64,000 nt of DNA from Prolixibacteraceae bacterium UBA6029 (GTDB lineage Bacteria; Bacteroidota; Bacteroidia; Bacteroidales; Prolixibacteraceae). Positions within the stretch are counted from its first letter, which is position 1. Every line of letters starts with the position of its first letter. Below are positions 8,151-17,257 of this stretch, piece by piece. Both the position numbers and the translations under genes were made by a program. The stretch is taken from the NCBI GenBank assembly GCA_002429385.1, contig DIZL01000074.1, forward strand, positions 43,054 to 107,053, read 5' to 3'. The notes beneath the pieces are model-generated. The model was not told the origin of the DNA and did no database searches. It worked only from the letters and a program-made list of their open reading frames with translations.

Positions 8151-9278
8151 ATGAAACGAATCGAAATCACACCCCGTCAGGGATGGCAAAATACAATCGA
8201 ACAGCAAGGTTTTCTTTTCAACGAAGGGGGCAATTACTGGAAGGAAAATGCGGCCTATTCATTTACTGAAGCTGAAATACTGGCTATCGAGAAGGCGACA
8301 TCCGAGATATTCGCTATGTGCTGCGAGGCGGTTGAGTATGTGATCAAGCGTGAATGGTACGACAAGTTCTTTATTGACCGTAAATTTGGAGAACTGATCC
8401 GCTGGTCGTGGTACGAAGACCAGCCTTCACTATATGGCAGGATGGATTTGTCATACAACAACGGCTCCATCAAGCTGCTTGAGTTTAATGCCGATACCCC
8501 CACTTCGTTGCTGGAGTCATCGGTCATTCAGTGGTACTGGCTCAAGGACGTCAAACCTAATTCCGATCAGTTTAATTCGATCCACGAAAGGCTGATCGCC
8601 CATTACAAGGTGATACGGGGATGGATGAAATCAAACCGTATGCACTTCTGTTGTTCAGAAGAGAGCCTGGAAGACCTGATGACGGTGAAATATATGGAAG
8701 ATGCGGCACAGCAGGCTGGTTTGGATACACGCTTCCTGTATATGAGTCAATTGGGATTCGATACCCAAAAGCAAAACTTTACAGATGATCTGTTCGAGGA
8801 AATTGAGACCATCTTTAAGCTGTATCCTTACGAATGGATGATGGCTGAAGAATTTGGGCCTGAGCTGATCACTACCCGTGAGCAATGCTGGTGGATAGAA
8901 CCTGCCTGGAAAACCCTGCTCTCGAACAAGATGATTCTTACCGTGCTGCATGAGCTGTTTCCACGCTCGCCTTACATTCTGCCCTGCACAACGTCCCGTC
9001 CATTGTTGGGAGACTATGTAGAAAAGCCCATCTACTCAAGGGAAGGCTCCAATGTGGATATCTGGGTCAATGGACGGTCGGTTGAGAAATCGGATGGAGA
9101 ATATGGCAGCGAAGGATATGTGTACCAGCAATATGCCCCTTTGCCTGATTTTGGGGGTAATCATCCCGTCATCGGCAGCTGGTTAATAGGTGGAGAACCT
9201 GCAGGAATGGGTATCCGCGAATCGGACGGACTCATTACAAACAATATGAGCAGGTTTGTGCCCCATTATTTTGAATAG
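8151..9278 (+). CDS. Glutathionylspermidine synthase family ATP-grasp protein (YgiC-like)
   Basis: A 375-residue protein of the GSP_synth ATP-grasp family. Landmarks are SLYGRMDL, LLEFNADTPTSLLES (the nucleotide/metal-binding acidic motif), WWIEPAWKTLLSNK, VEKPIYSREGSNV (ATP lysine and glycine loop) and PVIGSWLIGGEPAGMGIRES near the C-terminus. It lacks the amidase half of true glutathionylspermidine synthetase, as in YgiC/YjfC. It probably ligates an amine to a carboxylate, perhaps on a peptide, but the substrate is unknown. It is coupled to the upstream lipoprotein gene. Confidence 0.88.
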   Translation: MKRIEITPRQGWQNTIEQQGFLFNEGGNYWKENAAYSFTEAEILAIEKATSEIFAMCCEAVEYVIKREWYDKFFIDRKFGELIRWSWYEDQPSLYGRMDLSYNNGSIKLLEFNADTPTSLLESSVIQWYWLKDVKPNSDQFNSIHERLIAHYKVIRGWMKSNRMHFCCSEESLEDLMTVKYMEDAAQQAGLDTRFLYMSQLGFDTQKQNFTDDLFEEIETIFKLYPYEWMMAEEFGPELITTREQCWWIEPAWKTLLSNKMILTVLHELFPRSPYILPCTTSRPLLGDYVEKPIYSREGSNVDIWVNGRSVEKSDGEYGSEGYVYQQYAPLPDFGGNHPVIGSWLIGGEPAGMGIRESDGLITNNMSRFVPHYFE

Positions 9279-9285
9279 CATACTA

Positions 9286-9321
9286 ATCCCGACTTCTTTC
9301 TTTTCTGGAGGAAGCCGGGAT
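9286..9321. terminator. Bidirectional terminator-like hairpin
   Basis: Between convergent genes, ATCCCGACTTC pairs with GAAGCCGGGAT (11 bp, one A-C mismatch) around a T-rich loop. Moderately T-rich sequence follows on the plus strand. Confidence 0.5.
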
Positions 9322-9330
9322 CTGTATTCT

Positions 9331-10212
9331 TTACACCACAGGAATCATAATTTCGGTTAACAGTTCTTCAGGCAGGGCGGTTTCAAACGAATTGAGATAT
9401 CTTTGGAGGCAGTACTGGTTTCTCAATTTAACCTTACTTTCATACAGCCATTGCCCGTAAATGTAATGGTAAGAATTCTTCAATTCTTCATAAGGTCCCC
9501 GATGGGTGAAGATGACATAGTTTCCTTCAGGGATTTCCAATACTTTGATCTGTTCCTCGGGGTCCTCGGGAACTGATTCCTTACCGATAGTAATACAGGC
9601 GTTGTACCTGAGGTTTTCTGTTTCGGTCAAGCTGGGATTGTCCAGGCCAATACCGATGTATTCGTTATCGGGACCAAAGAGGTGGTGTTTCAGGGCATAC
9701 GCACTGACCTGCGGCCAGGCTTTTTGATAACTCTCAAGGTATGCTCCCTGCCCCTGTGCATAAATCATGCGCTTCGCTTTTATTGTTTTGATTTTAGGTG
9801 ATGACTCTATTAAATATTTCATTGGATTATTATTAATTAAAACGTTTTCAGTCATCAGCAGGACAGTCCGGTGCTGCCTGTATTCGACGGGAGAAATAAC
9901 AAAACGCTTTTTAAACGCCTTGCTGAAAGAAGACAGATTTTCGTAACCCACACGAAGGGCAATATCGGTTACAGGTTCACTGCCGTGGCGGAGCAACTGT
10001 GAGGCATATTCAAGCCTGGTGCGGGTGACATAGCTTCCCAGCGACTCGTTCAGCCAGGCCCGCATGATGCGGTGAAAATGAAACGGCGAATAACAACCCA
10101 GGCTGGCCAGCTGATTGATGTCCAGGTTCTCGTCCAGGTGTGAATCGATATACTGAATCACTTTGTTGATACCCGTGAGGTAGTGCTTCTCTGTTTTTGG
10201 TCTTACATTCAT
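9331..10212 (-). CDS. AraC-family regulator with GyrI-like effector domain
   Basis: A 293-residue regulator. The N-terminal ~105 residues form the AraC double helix-turn-helix (NLDINQLASLGCYSPFHFHR, then VTDIALRVGYENLSSFSKAFKKRF). The C-terminal half from about residue 135 is a GyrI/SOUL-type small-molecule-binding domain (YGQWLYESK and TETENLRYNACITIG segments), as in Rob and BmrR-like regulators that sense hydrophobic compounds. The ATG at 10212 is preferred to an in-frame TTG at 10221. A minus-strand TACCTTTG box lies 26 bp upstream. No obvious target gene is adjacent. Confidence 0.9.
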   Translation of the reverse strand: MNVRPKTEKHYLTGINKVIQYIDSHLDENLDINQLASLGCYSPFHFHRIMRAWLNESLGSYVTRTRLEYASQLLRHGSEPVTDIALRVGYENLSSFSKAFKKRFVISPVEYRQHRTVLLMTENVLINNNPMKYLIESSPKIKTIKAKRMIYAQGQGAYLESYQKAWPQVSAYALKHHLFGPDNEYIGIGLDNPSLTETENLRYNACITIGKESVPEDPEEQIKVLEIPEGNYVIFTHRGPYEELKNSYHYIYGQWLYESKVKLRNQYCLQRYLNSFETALPEELLTEIMIPVV

Positions 10213-10237
10213 CTTTTGCAAAAGAATAATTACGACT

Positions 10238-10245
10238 CAAAGGTA
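10238..10245 (-). promoter_or_regulatory. -7 box for the AraC-family gene
   Basis: The minus strand reads TACCTTTG (plus-strand CAAAGGTA) about 26 bp before the ATG at 10212. Confidence 0.4.
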
Positions 10246-10317
10246 ATCCCTTGATTTGGAATCCTTGTTTTCCAATCTTGCGAAAATGATGTGGAATGAA
10301 ATATACTCCTGATTGGG

Positions 10318-11007
10318 CTAAGCTTTCGCTAAAGTCGCAATACTGATGCGGGCACTGGATTTTGATTGTATGGCCTGGGCACAGGCTTCAAGAGTCGAAC
10401 CTGTGGTTACCACATCGTCGACAAGTAAAATATGCATCCCGTTAAAGGCCTCAGGGTTGGTGAGTTCGAAGATGCCTTCCACGTTTTGCCAGCGCTCGAA
10501 GCGTGTCTTTTTGGTTTGTGTTTCAGTGAAGATTGACCGCTTCAGATTATCTGCTGATATGGGTTTGTTCAGCAATTGTGCAATTCCCGATGCAATCCAC
10601 CAGCTTTGATTGTAGCCCCGTTTCCTTTCTTTCTTTGGATGCAGGGGAACCGGGCAGATCAGGTCAACGGAAGAGAACTCGGGGGATTTGAGTAGGTCTA
10701 TTCCAAACTGTTTCCCCATTTCCTCGCCAAGTTCCTTCATTCCTTTGTATTTCAGGTCATGTACTAAATTCTGGTATTTGCTGCCTTTACTGAAATAGAA
10801 AAAGGAGGTCGCCTGTTCGATTTGTACCCGGCCATAAAACAACTGGGCAACTGGATTTTCCTCTGTCAGGTGAAAGTTGGTTCGGGGAATATGGTGAAGG
10901 CAATGCAGGCAGATCCATCTCTCCTGTTCGATGAGCTTATCGCCACAGACTGCGCAGAGCCTGGGGAAAAGGAGTTCAGTGAGATAGAAAAGAAGACGTG
11001 ACTTCAT
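10318..11007 (-). CDS. comF: ComF-family phosphoribosyltransferase-like protein
   Basis: A 229-residue protein. The N-terminal zinc ribbon uses CAVCG and CLHC pairs; the C-terminal phosphoribosyltransferase domain carries CPVPLHPKKERKRGYNQ and the PRPP loop ILLVDDVVTTGST. ComF/GntX proteins take part in DNA uptake or in using DNA as food in some bacteria; a biochemical substrate is not established. The ATG at 11007 is preferred over a TTG at 11016. Confidence 0.92.
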   Translation of the reverse strand: MKSRLLFYLTELLFPRLCAVCGDKLIEQERWICLHCLHHIPRTNFHLTEENPVAQLFYGRVQIEQATSFFYFSKGSKYQNLVHDLKYKGMKELGEEMGKQFGIDLLKSPEFSSVDLICPVPLHPKKERKRGYNQSWWIASGIAQLLNKPISADNLKRSIFTETQTKKTRFERWQNVEGIFELTNPEAFNGMHILLVDDVVTTGSTLEACAQAIQSKSSARISIATLAKA

Positions 11008-11155
11008 GGTACCCAATCAATGGATTTATTTCCTGCAAGATTGATGAATAGAAAGTTACTAAAAATATCTGAATTATAGCTTTCGTTTCTCAACTATCTA
11101 TGAAGGAAAATGCGAGACGGACATAATTATTGCTTCGACAGTCCTATGTTTATTT

Positions 11156-11213
11156 GACTTCCGCAACTTCCGCAGTTTGTTGAATTACGGAAGTTGCGGA
11201 AGTTGCGGAAGTC
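11156..11213. repeat. Perfect 19-bp inverted repeat built from a 9-bp unit
   Basis: Arms 11156-11174 and 11195-11213 are exact reverse complements (GACTTCCGCAACTTCCGCA), separated by 20 bp. The right side holds three tandem copies of the unit GAAGTTGCG. It lies after the Etf gene stop on the minus strand, but no T-run follows, so it is not a classical terminator. Confidence 0.85.
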
Positions 11214-11258
11214 ATGGAGGCAACAACTTTAGGCCGTTATTGAGTCATCCTGAATCTT

Positions 11259-13199
11259 CTATTTTTTAGGTACAATTCCGAAGGTAAATCCAGCTTTCAC
11301 CCTGTCGATCAGTTCGGGCAGTATGTCCTGGTATTCGCCCACGATACCGAAGTCGGCATTGTGGAAAATGTTTGCCTTTGGGTTATGGTCGATGGCGATT
11401 ATTTTCTCGGATTCTTTCATACCGGCGATGTGCTGGATGGCTCCCGAGATACCCACGGCGATATAGAGTTTAGGACGGATGGTCTTACCGGTTTGTCCCA
11501 CCTGGCGGGCGTATTCGACCACTCCTTCGTCGACGACAGGACGGCTGCAGGCCCATTCGGCATTGACGCCCTGGCTGTTTAAGGCGTCGGAAAGCCCTTT
11601 AATAAGGCCCAGGCTATCGTTTGTGGTGCCTCTTCCGCCTGAAACGATGATGTCGGCTTCGAACAGATTTTGCAGACCTCCTCCACCTCTTACCGTCTTT
11701 AGAATTTCGACCACAAAATTCTTTTCCTTTAAAACAGGCTTGAAGGTTGAAATGATACCCTTTCGGTTCTCCACTCGTTTAGGCACTTCGAATGTCCCTG
11801 CACGAGCGGTAGAGATCTGGGGACAGACAAAACCAAGAATGGTGGCCAGTTTGCTTTCGCCATAGGTCGGACGGCGGGATTCGAGAATGGGGGTATAGAT
11901 CACTTTTTCTTTGCGGTCGATGTATTCGCCGATTTCGAGACCTGTGCAGTCTGCCGTCACTCCGCTATCGGTTTTCATGCCTATGCGTGGTGCTAACTCG
12001 CGTCCGGAGGTAGTAGCGGCAAAGAGTGCAATTTCGGGTTTGCGGGCCTTGATGACCTGTTCGAAGATGGATGAGAAGGGAAGCACCAGGTATTCTTCCA
12101 GCTTGTCGTCTTCGACTACGATCACCTCGTCGGAGCCATGTTCAATCATGATCTGAGCCAGGTGAGCTATGTTTTTGCCGATCATCAGGGTCATCACTTT
12201 GGTACCTTCGCCCAACTGTGTGGCCAGGTTACGGGCAGGAGTGAGCAACTCGAGAGAAGGCCGCGAAACCGTTCCGTTGGTTATTTCGGCCCATGTAAGG
12301 ATTCCCCTGGAGCCCTCCCTGAAGTCCTTTTCAGGAAAATCGGGACGTTCAGTTTCTTTCTTGGCGACATCTTCCTTCTTGACTATCACATTACCGCCCT
12401 TTTTAAGGTTAGCGATCAGGCTGTCGACCATGGAAGCTTCATTGTGTCCTTCGGACATTGTAATTGGGGGACGTTCGCTGACAATGTTCACCACTTTGGC
12501 CACGATGGTAGGCGATCCGTTGATGCCAATCTTCTCGGTTCCCAGGCCGATATCGTCGATTCCAAAGGTTGTAATCTTCAGGTGACGGGCACGGATGGCA
12601 CCGCTCAAGGATGGTTTGCGTGGAGGAATACCGGTTGGAGTCAGTGAAATCATGCAAGGCATGGGCAGTTTCATCATCTGGTATCCGCCTTCGATGATGC
12701 GTTTAGCAACTACATTCCCTTCGCCGTCTGCCTTTACACTTTCGACAAACGTAGCCTGGGGTATCCCGAGGTTTTCGGCTACCTGTGAGGGTACGTGAGC
12801 CGTATCGCCATCACTTGTTTGCCTTCCGGCCAAAACAATATAGGGTTCTTTTGAATCTTTGGAAAAGCCCAGGTGACGGAGCATGGTTGCAATAGCCAGC
12901 CCTGTGGCATAGGTGTCGCTTCCGCCAAGTTTACGGTCGGATAAGAGATAGGCCTCATCGTAGCCCATGGATATGGCGGTACGGAGCGCCACATCGAAGG
13001 AGCCGGGACCCATAGAACACACGATCAAGCGTGCATCGGGATTCTGTTTTTTAAGCTGCAGTCCTGCTTCGAGTCCGAATGTGCAGTCGATATTTATAAT
13101 TGATTTCGCTTTGGTACGATCCATCAACCCATCTTCACCCATACGCATTTCGCTGGGCAGGGGTACTTGTTTGATTAAACTTATAATTGTAAGAGCCAT
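11259..13199 (-). CDS. Electron transfer flavoprotein, beta-alpha subunit fusion
   Basis: A 646-residue protein joining EtfB (about residues 1-260) to EtfA (about 305-646) through a charged linker (KKEDVAKKETERPD). The alpha part has the FAD motif GISGAIQHIAGM (583-594) and GGRGTTNDS. The beta part has GRQTSDGDTAHV (125-136), like the DGDTAQV motif recalled for FAD-binding, electron-bifurcating Etfs rather than the DDDxNQ form of canonical AMP-binding ones. It passes electrons between dehydrogenases and the quinone pool. It starts 21 nt after the ETF-quinone oxidoreductase gene, its likely partner, in one operon. Separate etfB and etfA genes are the usual arrangement. Confidence 0.93.
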   Translation of the reverse strand: MALTIISLIKQVPLPSEMRMGEDGLMDRTKAKSIINIDCTFGLEAGLQLKKQNPDARLIVCSMGPGSFDVALRTAISMGYDEAYLLSDRKLGGSDTYATGLAIATMLRHLGFSKDSKEPYIVLAGRQTSDGDTAHVPSQVAENLGIPQATFVESVKADGEGNVVAKRIIEGGYQMMKLPMPCMISLTPTGIPPRKPSLSGAIRARHLKITTFGIDDIGLGTEKIGINGSPTIVAKVVNIVSERPPITMSEGHNEASMVDSLIANLKKGGNVIVKKEDVAKKETERPDFPEKDFREGSRGILTWAEITNGTVSRPSLELLTPARNLATQLGEGTKVMTLMIGKNIAHLAQIMIEHGSDEVIVVEDDKLEEYLVLPFSSIFEQVIKARKPEIALFAATTSGRELAPRIGMKTDSGVTADCTGLEIGEYIDRKEKVIYTPILESRRPTYGESKLATILGFVCPQISTARAGTFEVPKRVENRKGIISTFKPVLKEKNFVVEILKTVRGGGGLQNLFEADIIVSGGRGTTNDSLGLIKGLSDALNSQGVNAEWACSRPVVDEGVVEYARQVGQTGKTIRPKLYIAVGISGAIQHIAGMKESEKIIAIDHNPKANIFHNADFGIVGEYQDILPELIDRVKAGFTFGIVPKK

Positions 13200-13220
13200 C
13201 TTTAGCGTTTCTTTTAAGGT

Positions 13221-14879
13221 TTACATGTTTTGAAAATCAGGACCGTTACCCCCGTTGGGAACTACCCAGGTAATACGGTCACCGGGAGACTTGATGTCGC
13301 AGGTCTTGCAGTGCATGCAATTTTCGGCATGTATGCGAAGCTCTTTCTTCCCGTCTTTGTTGATGTGAAGTTCGTAGACCTCAGAGGAACAGAAGAACTG
13401 CTCGGGTGCACCGTATTGTTCAATGTTGATGGCATTGAATTTCTCCTGATCCTTGATGTGAAGATGCACTACCTGCTGCTCGTCATGATAGACTCCTGAA
13501 TGATAAATATCGGTGGCCTTATCGAATGTGAGGACCTTGTCGAATTCAAGTTTGCCCTTAAAGCGCTCTTTGAATGGTTTCTTTTTATACTCGCTCAGTT
13601 TTTGCGTAGACTGATAGTCGGGATGAGACCTGAGCCTGCCGAGGAAACCTGCCCCGCCTGTGATGAGCTGAGTCCCAAATTGTATTCCACCGAAGAAAAG
13701 GCCACTCTCGAATGCTTGTCTGAAGTTGCGGACCGGATACATGTCTTTGTAGATCATGCTGTTGTTGACCAGAGTCTCGTATTGCTGAAGGCTTTTTTCA
13801 GAAGTGTCGTTATTGGCCAGCGCGTTGGCGGCGGTTTGTGCGGCCAGCATCCCTGACTTAATGGCCAGATGAACCCCTTTTAAGGCGGGCATAGTGAGAA
13901 ATCCTGCACTGTCACCAACAATAAGTGCATTGTCGACATAGAGCTTAGGAATGGCGTAATAGCCTCCCTCGGGCAGGGTCTTGGCACCATATTCAACCAA
14001 TTTACCGCCCTTCAGAATCCTTGAGACATAGGGTGTAGTTTTCCATATCTGCATGGCATCATGAACGTCGAAGGAAGGATCTTTATAGTCGAGGCCAACC
14101 ACCAGACCGACGGCTACTTTGTTGTCGTTTAATCCGTATATGAAGCCTCCCCCAAATTCATCGTTGTTGAGGGGATAACCCATGGTGTGGTAAACCTGTC
14201 CGGCTTCAATGTTTCCTTTCGGGACTGACCAGACTTCCTTGCAGCCTAAGGAATAAACCTGCTCGTTATGGCCTTTGGTCAGGTCAAACTTTTGGATGAG
14301 CATCTTGGCCAGGCTGCCCCGTGTTCCTTCTGCAAAAATGGTGATTTTGGCTTCGACCCGTGTACCTGCCTGGAAATTCTCTAGTTGGTTGCCATTGTGA
14401 TCTATACCCGTGTCCTTGGTCTTGGCGCCAATTACCTTTCCATCGCGGTAGAGTATTTCGTCAACGGCAAAACCCGGATAGATCTCAACCCCTTTTTCTT
14501 CGGCTTTGACGGCTAAATACCTGCACAGCTGACCCAATGAGGCGATGTAATTATCCTTGTTGTTCATATAGGGGATATGGAAGGGCAGGGTAAAGTGCCT
14601 CTTTTCGCTCAGTAAGACAGTTTGGTCCCTGGTTACCTTAGCATTGAAAGGAATCTCGGAGAACTCCACGTCGGGTAGCAATTCCTTAAATACGTCAGCC
14701 TTTATGACTGCTCCTGACAATATGTGAGCGCCGATTGAACTTCCTTTTTCGATCAGCATAATTTTTTGGCTCTGGCCATTTTTCTTCAGTGTATCCGCTA
14801 AATGAATTGCAGTAGCCAGACCGGATGGTCCGCCTCCGATAATCAACACATCCGTTGACACTGTATCAACCTTACTCAT
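13221..14879 (-). CDS. Electron transfer flavoprotein-quinone oxidoreductase (FixCX-type)
   Basis: A 552-residue flavoprotein that moves electrons from Etf to membrane quinone, probably menaquinone here. The FAD Rossmann motif GGGPSGLATAIHLA lies near residues 15-28. The C-terminal [4Fe-4S] site uses C497, C521, C524 and C527 (CSSEVYEL, then CMHCKTC) followed by ITWVVPNGGNGPDFQ. Its length fits a fused FixC plus FixX. An unusually strong Shine-Dalgarno (AGGAGG) lies 7 bp before the ATG, and a short AAACCC-TAT-GGGTTT palindrome is centred at 14920. It is the first gene of the Etf operon. Confidence 0.95.
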   Translation of the reverse strand: MSKVDTVSTDVLIIGGGPSGLATAIHLADTLKKNGQSQKIMLIEKGSSIGAHILSGAVIKADVFKELLPDVEFSEIPFNAKVTRDQTVLLSEKRHFTLPFHIPYMNNKDNYIASLGQLCRYLAVKAEEKGVEIYPGFAVDEILYRDGKVIGAKTKDTGIDHNGNQLENFQAGTRVEAKITIFAEGTRGSLAKMLIQKFDLTKGHNEQVYSLGCKEVWSVPKGNIEAGQVYHTMGYPLNNDEFGGGFIYGLNDNKVAVGLVVGLDYKDPSFDVHDAMQIWKTTPYVSRILKGGKLVEYGAKTLPEGGYYAIPKLYVDNALIVGDSAGFLTMPALKGVHLAIKSGMLAAQTAANALANNDTSEKSLQQYETLVNNSMIYKDMYPVRNFRQAFESGLFFGGIQFGTQLITGGAGFLGRLRSHPDYQSTQKLSEYKKKPFKERFKGKLEFDKVLTFDKATDIYHSGVYHDEQQVVHLHIKDQEKFNAINIEQYGAPEQFFCSSEVYELHINKDGKKELRIHAENCMHCKTCDIKSPGDRITWVVPNGGNGPDFQNM

Positions 14880-14976
14880 CTTAAGTCCTCCTATATAATT
14901 TTGGTGATTTCCAAACCCTATGGGTTTCAGAAACTAAATATGATGTGCGAATTTACTAAAAACCCCTGTTCTTTGA

Positions 14977-16383
14977 CTATTGTTCTTCTTCAGATTTTGA
15001 ATATTTTCTTTTCAGGAAGAAATAAACCGGTATACCCAATAAGATCAGGATCACGCCTATGCCTGCCTCGCGTGGCCGGGTTACAATGGTGTTGATGAAC
15101 AGCCCGATACAGAAGAGGATGAAGATGGCGGGTACATAAGGATATCCCCAGACCTTGTAAGGACGGTGGGCATCGGGCATCTTCCGGCGCAGTATGAATA
15201 CCCCCAGCGTGGTCGCTCCGTAAAAGATAAAGACGGCAAAGATCACCATATCAGTCAACTGATCGAAGGTGCCTGAAAGAACTAGTACCGAGGCCCATAA
15301 TCCCTGCCAAAGCAGCGAGTTGCCGGGAACATTGGTGGTATTGAGTTTACCGATACCTGAAAAGAAAAGCCGTTCACGGGCCATAGCATAATAGGGACGT
15401 GCACCGGTAAGTATACTGGCGTTGGTGCAACCCAGCGTAGTGAGCAATATCAGCAGGGAAATAAACAGCACCCCGCCTGTTCCCCAGAAACTTCTAACCG
15501 CCTCTACCGCTGCAATCTGGTTGCCTGCTGCATGGATCTGTTCGAGTTGAGGAATGGACAACAGGGTAAGGTAAGTCACATTGACCAACAGATAAATGAA
15601 GATCACCACCAGTACACCCATCACGATTCCTTTGGGGATGGTCTTTTTTGCGTCCTTGACCTCTCCGCCGATGAAACCTACAGATACCCAGCCCTGGTAG
15701 GCCCAGAAGGCAGCCAGCATGGCCGTATAGAAGGACGAGAGTGTGACGGCTCCACTGGTCAGATCGCTGACAACCATGCGATTGGCTGGTTGCCCTGTAT
15801 TGGAAGTCAGTCCAAACACGACGATCACTCCCAGACCGACGAACACCATCAGCATGATGGCTTTACTGGTTCCGGCTCCGCTCTTTAGGCCCGAGATGTT
15901 GAGGCCTGTCAGCAGTAAGATCAGCAGAATGGCTGCCAGCTTGACCCCGAAATCCTGGAAGGGGAAGAAGATGCCGCCTATCGAAAAATGTTGCAGGGAG
16001 GTAAACATTTCGGGTAAAGGGATGATGCTGTTCAGCGATTGGGCAAATACATAGGCCAGGGAAGATATGGTGGCCGTCTGGATGATTGTAAACAGCGACC
16101 ATCCGTATAGAAAGGCGAAGAAACGGTTGTAGATTCGTTTTAAATAGACAAACTCGCCCCCTGTGTCGGCAAGTAAGCCTGCGACCTCTGCATTGCTCAG
16201 AGCCCCGAAAAGGGTGATAATTCCACCGACAATCCAAGCCATCAGTATCCAAACCGAAGAATGAAGTTCTGCCGCCATCGGGGCAATTTTCTTATAGACT
16301 CCCGACCCGATGATGTTTGCCACCACAAAAATGATGACGTAGCCTAAACCGAGCGTTCGGACCAATTTCCTTTGATTACCCAT
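14977..16383 (-). CDS. APC-superfamily amino acid permease
   Basis: A 468-residue inner-membrane protein with about twelve hydrophobic segments. The first helix has the substrate-binding break IIGSGVYKKIAPMAAE typical of amino acid/polyamine/organocation transporters, followed by AWIVGGIITLFGALSNAEVAG. Other marks are GEVKDAKKTIPKGI and RRKMPDAHRPYKVWGYPYVP, conserved in LAT-like amino acid permeases. Substrate is unknown. It is upstream of the ETF-quinone oxidoreductase gene on the same strand with ~100 bp between them. Confidence 0.9.
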   Translation of the reverse strand: MGNQRKLVRTLGLGYVIIFVVANIIGSGVYKKIAPMAAELHSSVWILMAWIVGGIITLFGALSNAEVAGLLADTGGEFVYLKRIYNRFFAFLYGWSLFTIIQTATISSLAYVFAQSLNSIIPLPEMFTSLQHFSIGGIFFPFQDFGVKLAAILLILLLTGLNISGLKSGAGTSKAIMLMVFVGLGVIVVFGLTSNTGQPANRMVVSDLTSGAVTLSSFYTAMLAAFWAYQGWVSVGFIGGEVKDAKKTIPKGIVMGVLVVIFIYLLVNVTYLTLLSIPQLEQIHAAGNQIAAVEAVRSFWGTGGVLFISLLILLTTLGCTNASILTGARPYYAMARERLFFSGIGKLNTTNVPGNSLLWQGLWASVLVLSGTFDQLTDMVIFAVFIFYGATTLGVFILRRKMPDAHRPYKVWGYPYVPAIFILFCIGLFINTIVTRPREAGIGVILILLGIPVYFFLKRKYSKSEEEQ

Positions 16384-16523
16384 AGCTGAAGCCTTAGCGA
16401 ATAAATGAGGTCACTAAATTAGTAAATAAGTTGAGTTTTTGAGGAGGATGAATTATACTCCGAATACTCACCTGACAGAGATAAGATATAATAATCAGGC
16501 AAAAAACCGCCCCCATGCTTATT

Positions 16524-16808
16524 TCAATCGAAATAAGCAGGCATGTTGGCTTTCATAAACCAGGCATAACCATTTGCGTGCTCAGTTGCAAGGTTCCAGA
16601 TTGGCCCTACACTTGATTTTTTAAGTTGCTGCCACAGGTAGCTTGCCTTCGAAAACCGCTGACGGTGCAACAACTGCTGCGGAGACCAGGAATCTTTTTT
16701 CCGATCAGGGGCTGCACGTACATAGTTAACTCCATTCCGCGTGTAAAATACTACGTTTCCGATCCGTCCTGAGACCAGATCACCGATGTTTCTTTTTATT
16801 CGTGCCAT
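16524..16808 (-). pseudogene. Truncated DUF6266 gene (first ~91 residues)
   Basis: The 94 encoded residues match the first ~92 of the 210-residue protein at 46392-47024 almost perfectly (KRNIGDLVSGRI, WSPQQLLHRQRFSKASYLW, ATEHANGYAWFMKANMPAY). After PAY the frame ends with FD and a stop, where the paralogue continues for 118 residues. The stop lies inside a 10-bp perfect hairpin (16516-16539) followed on the minus strand by G-rich and then T-rich sequence. It looks like a 3'-deleted copy that kept its promoter-bearing leader. DUF6266 proteins are of unknown function and common in Bacteroidota. Confidence 0.85.
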
Positions 16809-16814
16809 AATTCA

Positions 16815-17043
16815 TTTGTATTAAGTTTATAACAGATAGGGTATCTCTTGGGTATTCCTTGGGTATCCCTTTTCAATGATTAAACTATGATTGATCTCTA
16901 TCTATACAAAGATACGGATTTTATTACAGTTATAGATCAATCATAGTACAGATATAGAGAAGGGATACCCAAGGGATACCCTCCCCAACCCAAACCGGGT
17001 GAAAGGGAAACGGACAGGATTAATTGCCTGTTAAGCCAATCAG
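16815..17043 (-). repeat. Palindromic promoter-bearing leader element, copy 1
   Basis: This leader matches 46180-46391 in inverse orientation, from TGGCTTAACAGGCA to the start of the DUF6266 gene. Inside is a perfect 14-bp inverted repeat (ACTATGATTGATCT at 16884-16897 and its complement at 16934-16947). Around it lie GGGTATTCCTTGGGTATCCC-type arms and their complements (from 16838 and to about 16983). The rest of the ~450-bp gap to 17258 holds nothing I recognise. Confidence 0.85.
16907..16914 (-). promoter_or_regulatory. -7 box inside leader copy 1
   Basis: The minus strand reads TATCTTTG in the spacer of the 14-bp inverted repeat, oriented towards the truncated DUF6266 gene. The same box is kept in copy 2. 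Confidence 0.6.
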
Positions 17044-17257
17044 TGAGGATGTTTTTAATCCTTAAGACCGCACACCAATTGTTGACAGGTGGTTTCTGAG
17101 GCAAGTTCATAACTGCGATCGGCGGAAATCGTAAGGACAGTTTTCGTATTAATAAATTATATTGTAAATCAATGCCAAAAAACATGTTCAATTGCAATTA
17201 TTAATATAATTTTAGATCGGACAATCTGAAAGAGAAATTACCTTAACCCAATTGACC

